Shown: piece after piece, positions 32,943-41,907 of the stretch
How the letters are laid out: every line of letters begins with the position of its first letter
Position numbering within the stretch: the stretch's first letter is position 1
Source of the DNA: CAZLIC01 sp964559535
GTDB lineage: Bacteria; Pseudomonadota; Alphaproteobacteria; Rhodobacterales; Rhodobacteraceae
Length of the DNA stretch: 64,000 nucleotides
Direction of reading: 5' to 3'
NCBI GenBank assembly: GCA_964559535.1
Contig: CAZLIC010000013.1
Span: forward strand, 15,146-79,145
Notes under the pieces: generated by a model
Told to the model about the DNA's origin: nothing
The model's database searches: none
Seen by the model: the letters and a program-made list of their open reading frames with translations, nothing else
Program-made: the position numbers and the translations under genes

Positions 32943-33887
32943 CTAACCCAGCCGCGCCGCCCTTGCCGCGCGCAGTTGCGCGAAATCGTCGCCCGCGTGA
33001 TAGGATGACCGCGTCAGCGGCGTGGCCGAGACCATCAGGAACCCCTTGCCGCGCGCGGCCTGCTCGTAGGCCGCGAATTCCTCGGGCGTCACGAAACGGT
33101 CCACGCGGTGGTGCTTCGGCGTGGGTTGCAGGTACTGCCCGATGGTCAGGAAATCGACATCGGCCGACCGCATGTCGTCCATCACCTGCCCCACTGCCTG
33201 CCGGTCCTCGCCCAGGCCCACCATGATGCCCGACTTGGTGAACATGCCCGGATCAAGTTCCTTCACCCGCTGCAACAGCCGCAGCGAATGGAAATACCGC
33301 GCGCCGGGGCGCACCTCGGGGTACAGGCCCGGCACGGTTTCCAGGTTGTGGTTGAACACATCGGGCTTCGCCGCCACCACGGTTTCCAGCGCATCCGGCC
33401 CGCAGCGCAGGAAATCGGGCACCAGCACCTCGATGGTGGTCGCGGGCGCCCGGTGGCGAATGGCGCGGATCGTATGGGCAAAGTGCTCGGCCCCGCCGTC
33501 GGGCAGGTCGTCGCGGTCCACTGACGTGACCACCACATGCGAAAGGCCCAACTGCGCCACCGCATGCGCCACCCGCCCGGGTTCAAACGCATCCAGCGTC
33601 TGCGGCCTGCCGGTGGCCACATTGCAGAAGGTGCAGCCGCGGGTGCAGATCTCGCCCATGATCATCATGGTGGCGTGGCCCTGGCTCCAGCACTCGCCCA
33701 CGTTCGGGCAGCCCGCCTCTTCGCACACAGTCACCAGCCTCTGCTCGCGGATCACGTCGCGCGTGCGCTTGTATCCCTCGGACGTCGGCGCCTTGACCCG
33801 GATCCACGCCGGTTTCTTCGGCTGCGGCTGGTCGGGGCGGTGCGCCTTTTCCGGGTGGCGTTCGTCGGGAAGGGTGAGATCGCGCAA
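32943..33887 (-). CDS. lipA: Lipoyl synthase
   Basis: Radical SAM enzyme that inserts two sulfurs into octanoyl groups on 2-oxoacid dehydrogenase and glycine cleavage proteins. The 314-aa protein has the auxiliary cluster motif C-x4-C-x5-C (CEEAGCPNVGEC), the radical SAM motif CTRGCTFCNV, and the terminal RSSYHAG serine that ligates the auxiliary cluster. The start is TTG at 33887, supported by GGGGGA 7 nt upstream and by the family N-terminus MRDL. Its demand for Fe-S clusters links it to the suf operon. Confidence 0.95.
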   Translation of the reverse strand: MRDLTLPDERHPEKAHRPDQPQPKKPAWIRVKAPTSEGYKRTRDVIREQRLVTVCEEAGCPNVGECWSQGHATMMIMGEICTRGCTFCNVATGRPQTLDAFEPGRVAHAVAQLGLSHVVVTSVDRDDLPDGGAEHFAHTIRAIRHRAPATTIEVLVPDFLRCGPDALETVVAAKPDVFNHNLETVPGLYPEVRPGARYFHSLRLLQRVKELDPGMFTKSGIMVGLGEDRQAVGQVMDDMRSADVDFLTIGQYLQPTPKHHRVDRFVTPEEFAAYEQAARGKGFLMVSATPLTRSSYHAGDDFAQLRAARAARLG

Positions 33888-34020
33888 CGGGTTTTCCCCC
33901 TAGGTCGATGGCCAGTCCCGAGATATGCCTTTTACATCCGCAGGGCAACCTGCGGCGGGGGCATGGCCCCCTTCGCGCAACGCAAGGGGCAGCAGACCCC
34001 TGACACGGAAGGGAAAACGC

Positions 34021-34716
34021 ATGAGCAAGAAACTGGTTGCCGAAGTGATCGGCACCTTCATCCTTGTCTTCTTCGGCGTCGGTTCGGCGGTCATTGCCGG
34101 GGCAAATGGCGAGACGGGCATCGGGCTGACGGGCATTTCGCTGGCCTTCGGCATCTCGATCGTCGCCGCCGCCTATGGCCTGGGCGCCATCTCGGGCGCG
34201 CACCTGAACCCGGCGGTGTCGCTGGGCATGGTGACCGCGGGCCGCATGTCGGTTGGCGACTTCGTGGGCTACGCCATCGCCCAGGTCGCGGGTGCCATCG
34301 CCGGGGCCGCCGTGATTTTGCTGATTGCCAGCGGCAAGGCCGACTACAGCCTGGCCACCAACGGCCTTGGCCAGAACGGCTATGGCGCGGGCTACCTGGG
34401 CGAGTATTCGCTGGTGGCCGCCCTGGTGTTCGAGTTCGTGGCGACCTTCCTGTTCGTCACTGTCATCCTGGGGTCCACCGGGCCGGGTGCCGCCGCAGGC
34501 TTTGCCGGGCTGGCCATCGGCCTGACGCTGGCGGCGATCCACCTTGTGGGTATCAACGTGACCGGTGTGTCGGTGAACCCGGCGCGGTCCATCGGCCCGG
34601 CGATCTTTGTCGGCGGCAAGGCGCTGGCCGACCTGTGGGTGTTCATCGTGGCGCCGCTGGCCGGCGGCGCGGTGGCGGGCCTCGTCTATGCCGCGGGGCT
34701 GACCAAGGCTGACTGA
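34021..34716 (+). CDS. aqpZ: Aquaporin Z family channel
   Basis: Water channel of the inner membrane. The 231-aa protein has six transmembrane helices plus the two half-helices with both NPA motifs in AqpZ contexts: GAHLNPAVSLG (about 58-68) and GVSVNPARSIGPA (about 183-195), the latter supplying the selectivity-filter Arg. GGAAGGGAAAACGC precedes the ATG. It is divergent from lipA across 133 bases. A GC hairpin follows the stop. Confidence 0.95.
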   Translation: MSKKLVAEVIGTFILVFFGVGSAVIAGANGETGIGLTGISLAFGISIVAAAYGLGAISGAHLNPAVSLGMVTAGRMSVGDFVGYAIAQVAGAIAGAAVILLIASGKADYSLATNGLGQNGYGAGYLGEYSLVAALVFEFVATFLFVTVILGSTGPGAAAGFAGLAIGLTLAAIHLVGINVTGVSVNPARSIGPAIFVGGKALADLWVFIVAPLAGGAVAGLVYAAGLTKAD

Positions 34717-34728
34717 GACCGTCAGGCA

Positions 34729-34750
34729 GGCGGCCCGGTACAGGGCCGCC
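34729..34750. terminator. Hairpin between aqpZ and terC
   Basis: Arms GGCGGCCC (34729-34736) and GGGCCGCC (34743-34750) with a 6-nt loop, between the convergent ends of aqpZ (34716) and terC (34766). No T-run flanks it, so termination strength is uncertain. Confidence 0.55.
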
Positions 34751-34765
34751 CGTCATCACGCAGGT

Positions 34766-35527
34766 TCAGTGGCCGCGTGCAGCCGCCTGCCTGCGCATCC
34801 GGGCGTTGCGTGTCCATATGTTCAGGAACTCGACCCCGGCCGAAAACGCCATCGCCGCATAGATGTAACCCTTGGGCACATGGAACCCCATGCCCTCGGC
34901 GATCAGCGTGGTGCCGATCAGCAGCAGGAACGACAGCGCCAGCATCACGATGGTGGGGTTGCGTTCGATGAAGTTGGCCAGCGGCGTGGCCGCGAACAGC
35001 ATCACCGCCACCGTCACCAGCACCGCAATCACCATGATCTGGACGTGCGGGGTCATGCCGACCGCCGTGATGATCGAATCCACCGAGAATACCAGGTCCA
35101 GCAGCAGGATCTGCCCGATGGCCCCGGCAAAGGAGGTGGCCACCTTCTGTGTCACCGGGCTGCCTTCCTCGGCATGGTCAACCGGGTCCATCGCGTGATG
35201 GATTTCCTTTGTCGCCTTCCACACCAGGAACAGGCCGCCGCCGATCAGGATCATGTCCTTCCAGCTGAATTCGTTGCCCCACAGGGTGAAGACCGGCGTC
35301 GTCAGCTTGACGATCCAGGCAATGGTGCCCAGCAGGACAAGCCGCATGATCAGGGCAAGCCCGATGCCGATGCGCCGCGCAAGGACACGGTTTTCGGCGG
35401 GCAGCTTGTTGGTGAGAATCGAGATGAAGATCAGGTTGTCGATGCCCAGCACGACTTCCATCGCGATCAGCGTGGTCAGCGCGATCCAGGCTTCGGGGCT
35501 TGCAGCAAGGGTCAGAAGGTCGGTCAT
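34766..35527 (-). CDS. TerC family membrane protein
   Basis: A 253-aa inner-membrane protein with about seven hydrophobic segments. Family landmarks are EVVLGIDNLIFISIL near residue 25, with the conserved acidic pair, and LLLDLVFSVDSIITAVGM near 140. TerC proteins are linked to metal-ion efflux, notably manganese, and to tellurite tolerance. The substrate here is unproven. The gene lies 80 nt downstream of oxyR on the same strand, compatible with an oxidative-stress link. Confidence 0.92.
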   Translation of the reverse strand: MTDLLTLAASPEAWIALTTLIAMEVVLGIDNLIFISILTNKLPAENRVLARRIGIGLALIMRLVLLGTIAWIVKLTTPVFTLWGNEFSWKDMILIGGGLFLVWKATKEIHHAMDPVDHAEEGSPVTQKVATSFAGAIGQILLLDLVFSVDSIITAVGMTPHVQIMVIAVLVTVAVMLFAATPLANFIERNPTIVMLALSFLLLIGTTLIAEGMGFHVPKGYIYAAMAFSAGVEFLNIWTRNARMRRQAAARGH

Positions 35528-35607
35528 GTGTCAGGTCCTGGCGTTACGGGCGTCGGGGCCGCGCCCCGCCGGCCGTCGCGGAAGGCGCATTGTGCGCATC
35601 TAGGCGC

Positions 35608-36558
35608 TCAGGGCCCCTTCACCAAGGCGTGAACGCGGCCGGGAAGCATGTTTTCTGCGGCCGACAGCAATTCCTGCCCCGCATCGGCAAGAACCCCCGC
35701 CAGTTCGGTGAACCACCCCTCGCGCGGGGTCGCCGCCCGGCGCACCAGTGCAATGTCGCGCGCGGGCTCGGGCGCCGCAAACCGGGCCAGCCGCATGCCG
35801 GGCGCCGCCGCCGTTTCCACCCGCACCGCGATCTCGGGCAGGAAGGTCAGCCCGAAGCCCTGCGCCACCAGCCCGACCAGCGTCGACAGGGAACTGGCCC
35901 CCAGATCGATCCGCATCTGCCGCCGCGTCAGCCCGCAGACCTCCAGCGCCTGGTCAGCCAGACAGTGACCCTCGTCCAGCAGCAGCAGATGGTCGGGGTC
36001 CAGGGCCACGGGCCGCAGCGTCTCGGCCTGAAGCCCGGCCATGCGCACGACACTGCCCGCCAGCACGAAACGGTCGGTGAACAGCACCTCTGCCGCCAGA
36101 TCGGCCTCGCGCGCCGCGGGCCGCGCGATGACCACGGCATCCAGCGCCCCCGTTCCCAGTTCCTCAAGCAACCGGTCGGTCCGCGCCTCGCGCAGGCGCA
36201 ATTCGCGCGATACACCCCCCAGGCGCGCCAGAACCGGAGGCAGAAGGTACGGTGCCACCGTGGGAATGATGCCCAGGTTCACCCGCCCCCCCGGCCCCTG
36301 CCGACGCCCCATCCCCTCGATCTCGCGCACCTCGGCCAGCGCCCGCGCCCCACGCAGCAGCACCTCGCGCCCCGCGGGCGTCAGCCGCACCTCACGCGCG
36401 CCACGCTCGACCAGACGAAGGCCCAGCTGGTCCTCCATCTCCTTGATCTGCATCGACAGCGCGGGCTGCGTCACGTTCACCCGCGCCGCCGCTCGCACGA
36501 ACGAGCCATCTTCGGCCAGCGCCGCGAAGTAGGACAGTTGCCGGAGCGTGATCGCCAT
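35608..36558 (-). CDS. oxyR: Hydrogen peroxide-inducible genes activator OxyR (LysR family)
   Basis: LysR-type regulator sensing H2O2. The 316-aa protein has an N-terminal winged helix (LRQLSYFAALAEDGSFVRAA, VTQPALSMQIKEMEDQLG) and a periplasmic-binding-like effector domain. The redox pair typical of OxyR is present in LLDEGHCLADQALEVCG: the two cysteines are nine residues apart, as in E. coli Cys199/Cys208. This separates it from other LysR regulators. It is divergent from a small membrane protein, with 211 bases between. Confidence 0.9.
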   Translation of the reverse strand: MAITLRQLSYFAALAEDGSFVRAAARVNVTQPALSMQIKEMEDQLGLRLVERGAREVRLTPAGREVLLRGARALAEVREIEGMGRRQGPGGRVNLGIIPTVAPYLLPPVLARLGGVSRELRLREARTDRLLEELGTGALDAVVIARPAAREADLAAEVLFTDRFVLAGSVVRMAGLQAETLRPVALDPDHLLLLDEGHCLADQALEVCGLTRRQMRIDLGASSLSTLVGLVAQGFGLTFLPEIAVRVETAAAPGMRLARFAAPEPARDIALVRRAATPREGWFTELAGVLADAGQELLSAAENMLPGRVHALVKGP

Positions 36559-36769
36559 CAGGCAACCTTATCATATCTGGGGCAGAGCATCAGCCTAGCT
36601 CGGATGTCTTTCGCTGTCCACCCGGCCGCAGCGACGTTGACGGGTGGACCCGGATCACCGTCCGTACCCGCATCCCGGCTTTTCCGGCGCGCCGACGGGT
36701 GCTAGACGCACGCCGTTTCCCGTGCCGCAGAACCTTGCGGCGGCGGGTGACCTGCCAGAGGAGACGGCG

Positions 36770-36985
36770 ATGAACCTGATGGTCTGGGCCGGCGCGGCCA
36801 CAACCCTTGCGGGCGTTGCAGGGCTGTGGCGCTGTATCCAGCTGGCCATGCGGGCCAAGCGCGCGGGGCTGGATGAGGACGCGATGCGCCGTGCGCTGCA
36901 GCGGGTGGTCACGCTGAACCTGGTGGCGCTGGCGCTGTCGGCCATCGGGCTCATGCTGGTGGTCGCGGGTCTCACGCTGGGTTAA
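36770..36985 (+). CDS. Small two-helix membrane protein
   Basis: A 71-aa protein with two predicted transmembrane helices (about 2-20 and 45-68) joined by a basic cytoplasmic loop (RAKRAGLDEDAMRRALQRV). AGAGGAG (36757-36763) gives a strong ribosome site 6 nt before the ATG. It is divergent from oxyR and convergent with the FadB-like gene. I do not recognise a function. Confidence 0.7.
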   Translation: MNLMVWAGAATTLAGVAGLWRCIQLAMRAKRAGLDEDAMRRALQRVVTLNLVALALSAIGLMLVVAGLTLG

Positions 36986-37066
36986 GGCACCGCGCAACGG
37001 CTTCCATCGGGGGCGCCTTGGCCACGTTTCCGGCCCACGGCCAATGGTCGCCGGTGCGGAAAACGT

Positions 37067-38797
37067 TCAGGCCGCTTCCAGCGCGGTCAGCCGGATGCCG
37101 TCGCGGATCAGCCCGTCCAGAAGCGGTGCGGGGGTCCACAGGCCCGGCGCTTCGGGCGCCCAGCCCCGCAAATCCGCACGCAGCACCAGTGGCCCGCGCA
37201 TTTCGGCCCAGGCCATGGGCGCGGTGACATGGCGGGGCCAGCCAAGGCCATGCACCAGGGCAAGGTCCACATCGCTGGGCCGCATCGCCACGCCGTCCCC
37301 CAGAAGCCGCATGCCCTGGTTGGCCAGTGCCCCCAGCAGCCGCGGCAGCAGCGGTGCCGGGTCACCCTCGGCCCCGTCCGTTGCCATGCCGACCCGGACC
37401 ATCAGCGCCGCGGCCAGGCCGACACCATGCCGCTCGGCCAAGTGCTGAAGCCCCGCGGCCAGAACCGCCGCCATCGGCGCCACGATCCCCGCCCGCCGCG
37501 CCACCACAGGCAGCCGCCCGGCGCGACGCAGGACATCGGCCAGCCGGTCCGTCACGGCCGGATCGCTGCCCTCGGTTGCAAGAATTTCGGCCAGAACCGA
37601 TCCGGTCGGCAGCAGCAGCCCATGCGCCGCGGCCCCTCCGGCCGCCGGTGCGCCCCCCAGAACCACCACCGGCGCGTCGGCCCCCACGCCGCCGGCCACC
37701 TCGGGCAGCCGGTCGGCCGCACCGGGTGCCGAAAAGATGATGTCCACCTCGACCGGTGCATCGTCAAACAACGCCGGCGACAGGCGCGACCAGGCGCTGT
37801 CCCACACAGCCGCCGCAAGTGTACCGCGCGACACCTCGGCCTCGCCCGCCGCCGCAACGGATTCCAGTGCGGGGACAAGCTGTTCTGCCTCGGCATCGGC
37901 CATCACCACCGACAGCCCGGCCGCCAGCAGCGGCCGCACCAGCGACACCGCTCCCGCCCCCAAGACCAGCGCGCGCTGCACCGGTGGCGCGGATGACAGG
38001 GTCATGGCGCGTGCTTCGGCGGCGGCGGCACGGCGCAGCGCCTGCGCCTCGGGCGTGGCGCGCAGATCCTCGAAGGCGGCGCGCTCGAAGGCTTCGCCCT
38101 GGGCAAAGGGCAACAGAACGGCGGCCTCGATGCAGGCCGCAATGCGTTCTGGCGCTTGCGTGGGGGCGCCTTCGGCAGCCTTGCGGGCCACGGCGACAGC
38201 GGCTGCGATCGCGGAATTGTCCTGCAGCCTTTCGGCCCTGTCACGGGTTCGCGGGGGCAGATTGGCCGCCATCACCTCGGCCGCGGCAATCGCCGTTTCC
38301 AGAAGCATGTCAGGCGCCGCCTCGATGTCGATGATGCCGGCAGTCCTGGCCGCCTCTGACGAGGCAGTCCTGCCGCCCGCCAGCATGTCCAGCGCCAGGT
38401 CAGGGCCGGCCAGCCGAAGCAGCCGCTGCGTCACCCCGCCATCCGGCGACAGGCCAAGCCGCACCCCCGGAAAGCCAAGCGCGCCGCCCGCCACCGCAAC
38501 CCGCGCGCGGGCCGCCAGTGCCAGCCCAAGGGCCGCCCCCTCTGCCCGAAGTGGCAAAGCCATCACGACGGCGTTGTCCTCGATCAGCCGGCCCAGTTCG
38601 CCCAGGGTCGGCGCAGCGTCGTCCATCGGGTCGGGGTCTGCGGGCAGGCTGTCGCCCTCGGCAATCAGAACGCAGATGGTTCCGTGGGTGGCGGCCACCG
38701 CTTCTGCCAGCGCCGCCCGTCCGGCAGCGTCCAGCCGCATGTCTCCCGCCATCACAAGGACCGGCGTGTCGCCCACCCTGTCCTGCCGCACTGTCAT
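37067..38797 (-). CDS. FadB-like crotonase/3-hydroxyacyl-CoA dehydrogenase fusion with lost catalytic residues
   Basis: A 576-aa protein laid out like the multifunctional beta-oxidation enzyme: crotonase domain (about 10-200), Rossmann domain (about 270-420) and 3-hydroxyacyl-CoA dehydrogenase C-terminal domain (about 470-570, with RPSDVDLALVHGLGWP). Both hydratase glutamates appear replaced by glycine: position 91 (EGAALGLAL for GGGLELAL) and position 111 (FPGVRLGL for LPEVxLGL). The nucleotide loop is VLGAGAVS rather than GxGxMG. It is probably a non-enzymatic or altered paralogue. ATG at 38797 follows GGGGGCAGGGC. It is shorter than FadB/FadJ (about 700 aa). Confidence 0.72.
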   Translation of the reverse strand: MTVRQDRVGDTPVLVMAGDMRLDAAGRAALAEAVAATHGTICVLIAEGDSLPADPDPMDDAAPTLGELGRLIEDNAVVMALPLRAEGAALGLALAARARVAVAGGALGFPGVRLGLSPDGGVTQRLLRLAGPDLALDMLAGGRTASSEAARTAGIIDIEAAPDMLLETAIAAAEVMAANLPPRTRDRAERLQDNSAIAAAVAVARKAAEGAPTQAPERIAACIEAAVLLPFAQGEAFERAAFEDLRATPEAQALRRAAAAEARAMTLSSAPPVQRALVLGAGAVSLVRPLLAAGLSVVMADAEAEQLVPALESVAAAGEAEVSRGTLAAAVWDSAWSRLSPALFDDAPVEVDIIFSAPGAADRLPEVAGGVGADAPVVVLGGAPAAGGAAAHGLLLPTGSVLAEILATEGSDPAVTDRLADVLRRAGRLPVVARRAGIVAPMAAVLAAGLQHLAERHGVGLAAALMVRVGMATDGAEGDPAPLLPRLLGALANQGMRLLGDGVAMRPSDVDLALVHGLGWPRHVTAPMAWAEMRGPLVLRADLRGWAPEAPGLWTPAPLLDGLIRDGIRLTALEAA

Positions 38798-38989
38798 GCC
38801 CTGCCCCCGTCCCATCCTGTGCATCAAGCCAGCAGGCAGAGGCATTGGCAATCCCGCAGGCAGGATGCGGCTTTGCCGCACCACCGGATGTGGCACGGGC
38901 GCCGCGCGCCATGCCACCCGGCACACGCGCGTGCCGGTACCGGACGGCCTTGTCCGGGAGAGAGAGTTCTTCCGGAAGGTTCAAGGAAT

Positions 38990-39066
38990 TGGCGCACCCG
39001 ACAGGATTCGAACCTGTGACCTCTGCCTTCGGAGGGCAGCACTCTATCCAGCTGAGCTACGGGTGC
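38990..39066 (-). tRNA. tRNA-Arg (anticodon CCG)
   Basis: A 77-nt cloverleaf on the minus strand: acceptor GCACCCG/CGGGTGC, D stem GCTC/GAGT, anticodon stem CTGCC/GGCAG with loop CTCCGAA (anticodon CCG), T arm ACAGG-TTCGAAT-CCTGT, discriminator G and an encoded CCA. It lies between the FadB-like gene and the SMP-30 gene. Confidence 0.97.
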
Positions 39067-39115
39067 CGATGGCGGCTTCTTAGGGTAAGTCGGCGTCTAC
39101 TGCAACCGCCAGAAG

Positions 39116-39994
39116 CTAGGGCAGCGGCACGGCCAGCACGCGGCCTTCGTAGGGGGGGCCGGCCTCGTTGTCGACGGCCATGACAAACATCGTCTTGCCA
39201 TCGGCGCTGAACGCCATGTTCGGTGCGCCAGCCGAGGCGAAGGTGTGCCGCGCCACGACGGCGGACCCGTCGGGTGCCACTTCCAGCACCACAGGCGCGC
39301 TGTTCAAGCCGATGAAGAAGTTGCCATTGGGCCCGACCTTGATGCCATCCGGGAAGACCCCCGGGTCTTCGCCCTTCTGGTACAGGTGGACAAAGCTTTG
39401 GCGGTCGGACAGCGAACCATCCGCGCCGATGGCAAAGGACGTGACGGTCCCGGCATAGGATTCATTGACGTAGAGCCTGCCATCGGTCCCCAGCACGATG
39501 CCGTTGGGATAGTTCAGGTCATCGGCCACCCCGCTCAGCGTGCCGTCCGCGGCCAGATGCACCACGCGTCCCACGACCGGACCCGGCGTCCAGGGTCCCG
39601 AAAGCGTCAGATACGCCCCGCCCTTGCCGTCGGGCGTGCCATCGTTCGGTCCGACCAGCGCGGCGCCCGACGCGTCCTTGTCATGGCCTGCCACCGGCTT
39701 GCCCTCACGCGTGATCACCTCGATCCGGCCATTGTCATAGCAGGTGATCGCGAAGTTGTCCCCGACCGGCACCACAGCCGAAGGACCGCAACCCTCGCCT
39801 GTCCAGAAATCGACATTCTCCGTGCCGTCCCAGACAGTTGCGACGTTGCCCGCATACTGGGCGAAGTACAGCTTGCCGTCGATCACCACCGGGCCTTCCG
39901 GAAAGAAGGTCTTGTCGTGGATCACGGCGATACTGTCGGCGTGGGTCATGGAGGCAGAAGCAGCAAGGACAAGGGGGGCGATCCAGGTGCGCAT
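39116..39994 (-). CDS. Exported SMP-30/gluconolactonase-like beta-propeller protein
   Basis: A 292-aa protein with a Sec signal peptide (MRTWIAPLVLAASASMTHA, cleavage after HADS or nearby). The rest is a six-bladed propeller of the SMP-30/gluconolactonase type, with FFPEGPVVIDGKLYFAQ (metal-binding Glu region), YPNGIVLGTDGRLYVNES and PDGIKVGPNGNFFIG. ATG at 39994 has AAGGAG upstream. It is probably a periplasmic lactonase or esterase. The substrate is not deducible. It stands 99 nt downstream of sufS on the same strand. Confidence 0.85.
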   Translation of the reverse strand: MRTWIAPLVLAASASMTHADSIAVIHDKTFFPEGPVVIDGKLYFAQYAGNVATVWDGTENVDFWTGEGCGPSAVVPVGDNFAITCYDNGRIEVITREGKPVAGHDKDASGAALVGPNDGTPDGKGGAYLTLSGPWTPGPVVGRVVHLAADGTLSGVADDLNYPNGIVLGTDGRLYVNESYAGTVTSFAIGADGSLSDRQSFVHLYQKGEDPGVFPDGIKVGPNGNFFIGLNSAPVVLEVAPDGSAVVARHTFASAGAPNMAFSADGKTMFVMAVDNEAGPPYEGRVLAVPLP

Positions 39995-40093
39995 GGCGTT
40001 CTCCTTGGCGGGATGACGACAGTGAAACCGGTTCGGGCCCTTTGTCTGCAAGATTTGCGACAACGCGGCCTGGATTCGTCCGGAAAGCAGGCG

Positions 40094-41314
40094 TCAGCCG
40101 AACAGTTCGCGGCACAGTTCCAGCGCATCCACCAGCGCATCCACTTCGGCGGCGGTGTTGTACAGACCGAAGGACGCGCGGCAGGTGGCGGTGACGCCCA
40201 TGTGCGCCATCAGCGGCATGGCGCAATGCGTGCCCGCCCGCACCGCGATGCCCCGCTTGTCCAGCACCGTCGAGATGTCATGCGCATGCGCCAGGCCATC
40301 CAGTGTGAAGCTGAAGATGGCGCCCTTGCCGGCCGATTTTCCCTGCACCTGCAGCCAGTTCAGCCCGTCCAGGCGGGCGCGGGCATAGTCGCGAAGCGAC
40401 CGTTCGTGCGCCGCGATGTTGGCCATGCCCAGGCCTGTCATGTAGTCCAGCGCGACGCCCAGCCCGATCTGGTTCACGATGCCCGGCGTGCCGGCCTCGA
40501 ACTTCATCGGCGGGTCGTTCCAGGTGACGGTGTCGCGCGTGACATCGCGGATCATGTCGCCCCCGCCCAGGAAGGGGTGCATCTCCTCCATCCTGTCACG
40601 CCGGATGAAGATCGCCCCGGAACCGCTTGGCCCGTATAGCTTGTGTCCGGTGATAGCGTAGAAATCGCAACCCATCGCCGCCACATCGACCGGCATGTGG
40701 ACTGCCGCCTGCGAGCCATCGACCAGCACCGGAACGCCTTTCGCGCGGGCGCCTGCGCAGATTGCGGCCACATCGACCACCGTGCCCAGCACATTCGACA
40801 TGTGCGTGACGGCGACCAGCCGGGTGCGCGGCCCGATCGCATCCATCACCGCCTGCGGGTCAAGGTCGCCGTTGGCGTCCACATCCACCCATTTCAGCAC
40901 GACGCCTTGCCGTTCGCGCAGGAAATGCCAGGGCACGATGTTGGCGTGGTGCTCCATGATCGACAGGACAATCTCGTCTCCGGCCTGCAGCCGCGGCGCG
41001 GCCCAGCCATAGGACACCAGGTTGATCGCCTCGGTGGTGCCGGTGGCGAACACGATCTCGTCCTCGGACGGCGCATTCAGGAACCGCGCGATCTTGCCGC
41101 GCACGCCTTCATAGGCCTCGGTTGCCACCGTTGACAGATAGTGCAACCCGCGGTGCACGTTCGCATATTCCTGCGAGTAGGACTGTGTGACGGCGTCGAT
41201 CACCACCTGCGGCTTCTGCGCGCTGGCGCCGTTGTCCAGATACACCAGCGGCCGCCCGTTCACCTGCCGCGAGAGGATGGGAAAGTCGGCGCGGACCGCC
41301 TGCACGTCATACAT
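40094..41314 (-). CDS. sufS: Cysteine desulfurase SufS
   Basis: PLP enzyme that moves sulfur from cysteine to SufE for cluster assembly. The 406-aa protein shows FPILSRQVNGRPLVYLDNGASAQKP at the start, ATGTTEAINLV, the PLP lysine in ITGHKLYGP (about 225) and the catalytic Cys in RAGTHCAMPLM (about 362). THCA replaces the commoner HHCA. It is the last gene of the suf operon, 2 nt after the YIP1 gene. sufE is encoded elsewhere (10952-11371). Confidence 0.95.
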   Translation of the reverse strand: MYDVQAVRADFPILSRQVNGRPLVYLDNGASAQKPQVVIDAVTQSYSQEYANVHRGLHYLSTVATEAYEGVRGKIARFLNAPSEDEIVFATGTTEAINLVSYGWAAPRLQAGDEIVLSIMEHHANIVPWHFLRERQGVVLKWVDVDANGDLDPQAVMDAIGPRTRLVAVTHMSNVLGTVVDVAAICAGARAKGVPVLVDGSQAAVHMPVDVAAMGCDFYAITGHKLYGPSGSGAIFIRRDRMEEMHPFLGGGDMIRDVTRDTVTWNDPPMKFEAGTPGIVNQIGLGVALDYMTGLGMANIAAHERSLRDYARARLDGLNWLQVQGKSAGKGAIFSFTLDGLAHAHDISTVLDKRGIAVRAGTHCAMPLMAHMGVTATCRASFGLYNTAAEVDALVDALELCRELFG

Positions 41315-41316
41315 GG

Positions 41317-41907
41317 CTACATCCCCGCCGGAACCGGCACGAAGGGCGCGACCAGCAGCGCCAGAAGGAAGCCCAGCATCATCATCGTGCCCAGAATCCC
41401 GAACGTGGTGGCCGCAACCGAGCGGAAACCGTGCAATTCCATCACGAAGTGCACCAGAAGCCACAGGAACAGGCCGACCGACGCATAGGCCAGAAAGATG
41501 GCAAAGGGCGGAAGGACAATCTCGGCGGCGATCTGTGCCACTTGCAGGATCAGCATGACGAACTGCAGCCAGGCAAACAGGGCCAGCGTCTGCGGCAACG
41601 TTCCGCGGCCGCCGCGCCAACGCCCGATCACCTGGGCGGCAAAGGCGCCCGCAACTGCGACCACCACCTGCACGACGGCGGTTCGCAGCGGGCTGGCCAT
41701 CATGTTCTCGAAACCGGCCTTGGCCGAAGCGGGCAGCAGCGCAAAGCTGAGGTGCGCCAGGATTGCAGACAGCACCGACGTCAGAAGCAGTGCCATCAAC
41801 GCGCCCTGCAACGGCAGGTCCAGCGCCTTGACCCTGCGGGCTGCGCCGCGCGGGTCCACGACCGTGGTCCGTGCCGCCGACAGAAGGGCGGGAAGGGTCA
41901 GGTCCAT
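41317..41907 (-). CDS. YIP1-family membrane protein, second copy in suf operon
   Basis: A 196-aa integral membrane protein with about five hydrophobic segments (near 33-52, 75-92, 105-130, 135-155, 165-190) and the YIP1-like pattern. It overlaps the end of the preceding YIP1-family gene by 10 bases and is followed by sufS after 2 bases, so it is translated as part of the suf operon. GGAG lies 8 nt before the ATG. Its role in Fe-S assembly is unknown. Confidence 0.75.
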   Translation of the reverse strand: MDLTLPALLSAARTTVVDPRGAARRVKALDLPLQGALMALLLTSVLSAILAHLSFALLPASAKAGFENMMASPLRTAVVQVVVAVAGAFAAQVIGRWRGGRGTLPQTLALFAWLQFVMLILQVAQIAAEIVLPPFAIFLAYASVGLFLWLLVHFVMELHGFRSVAATTFGILGTMMMLGFLLALLVAPFVPVPAGM

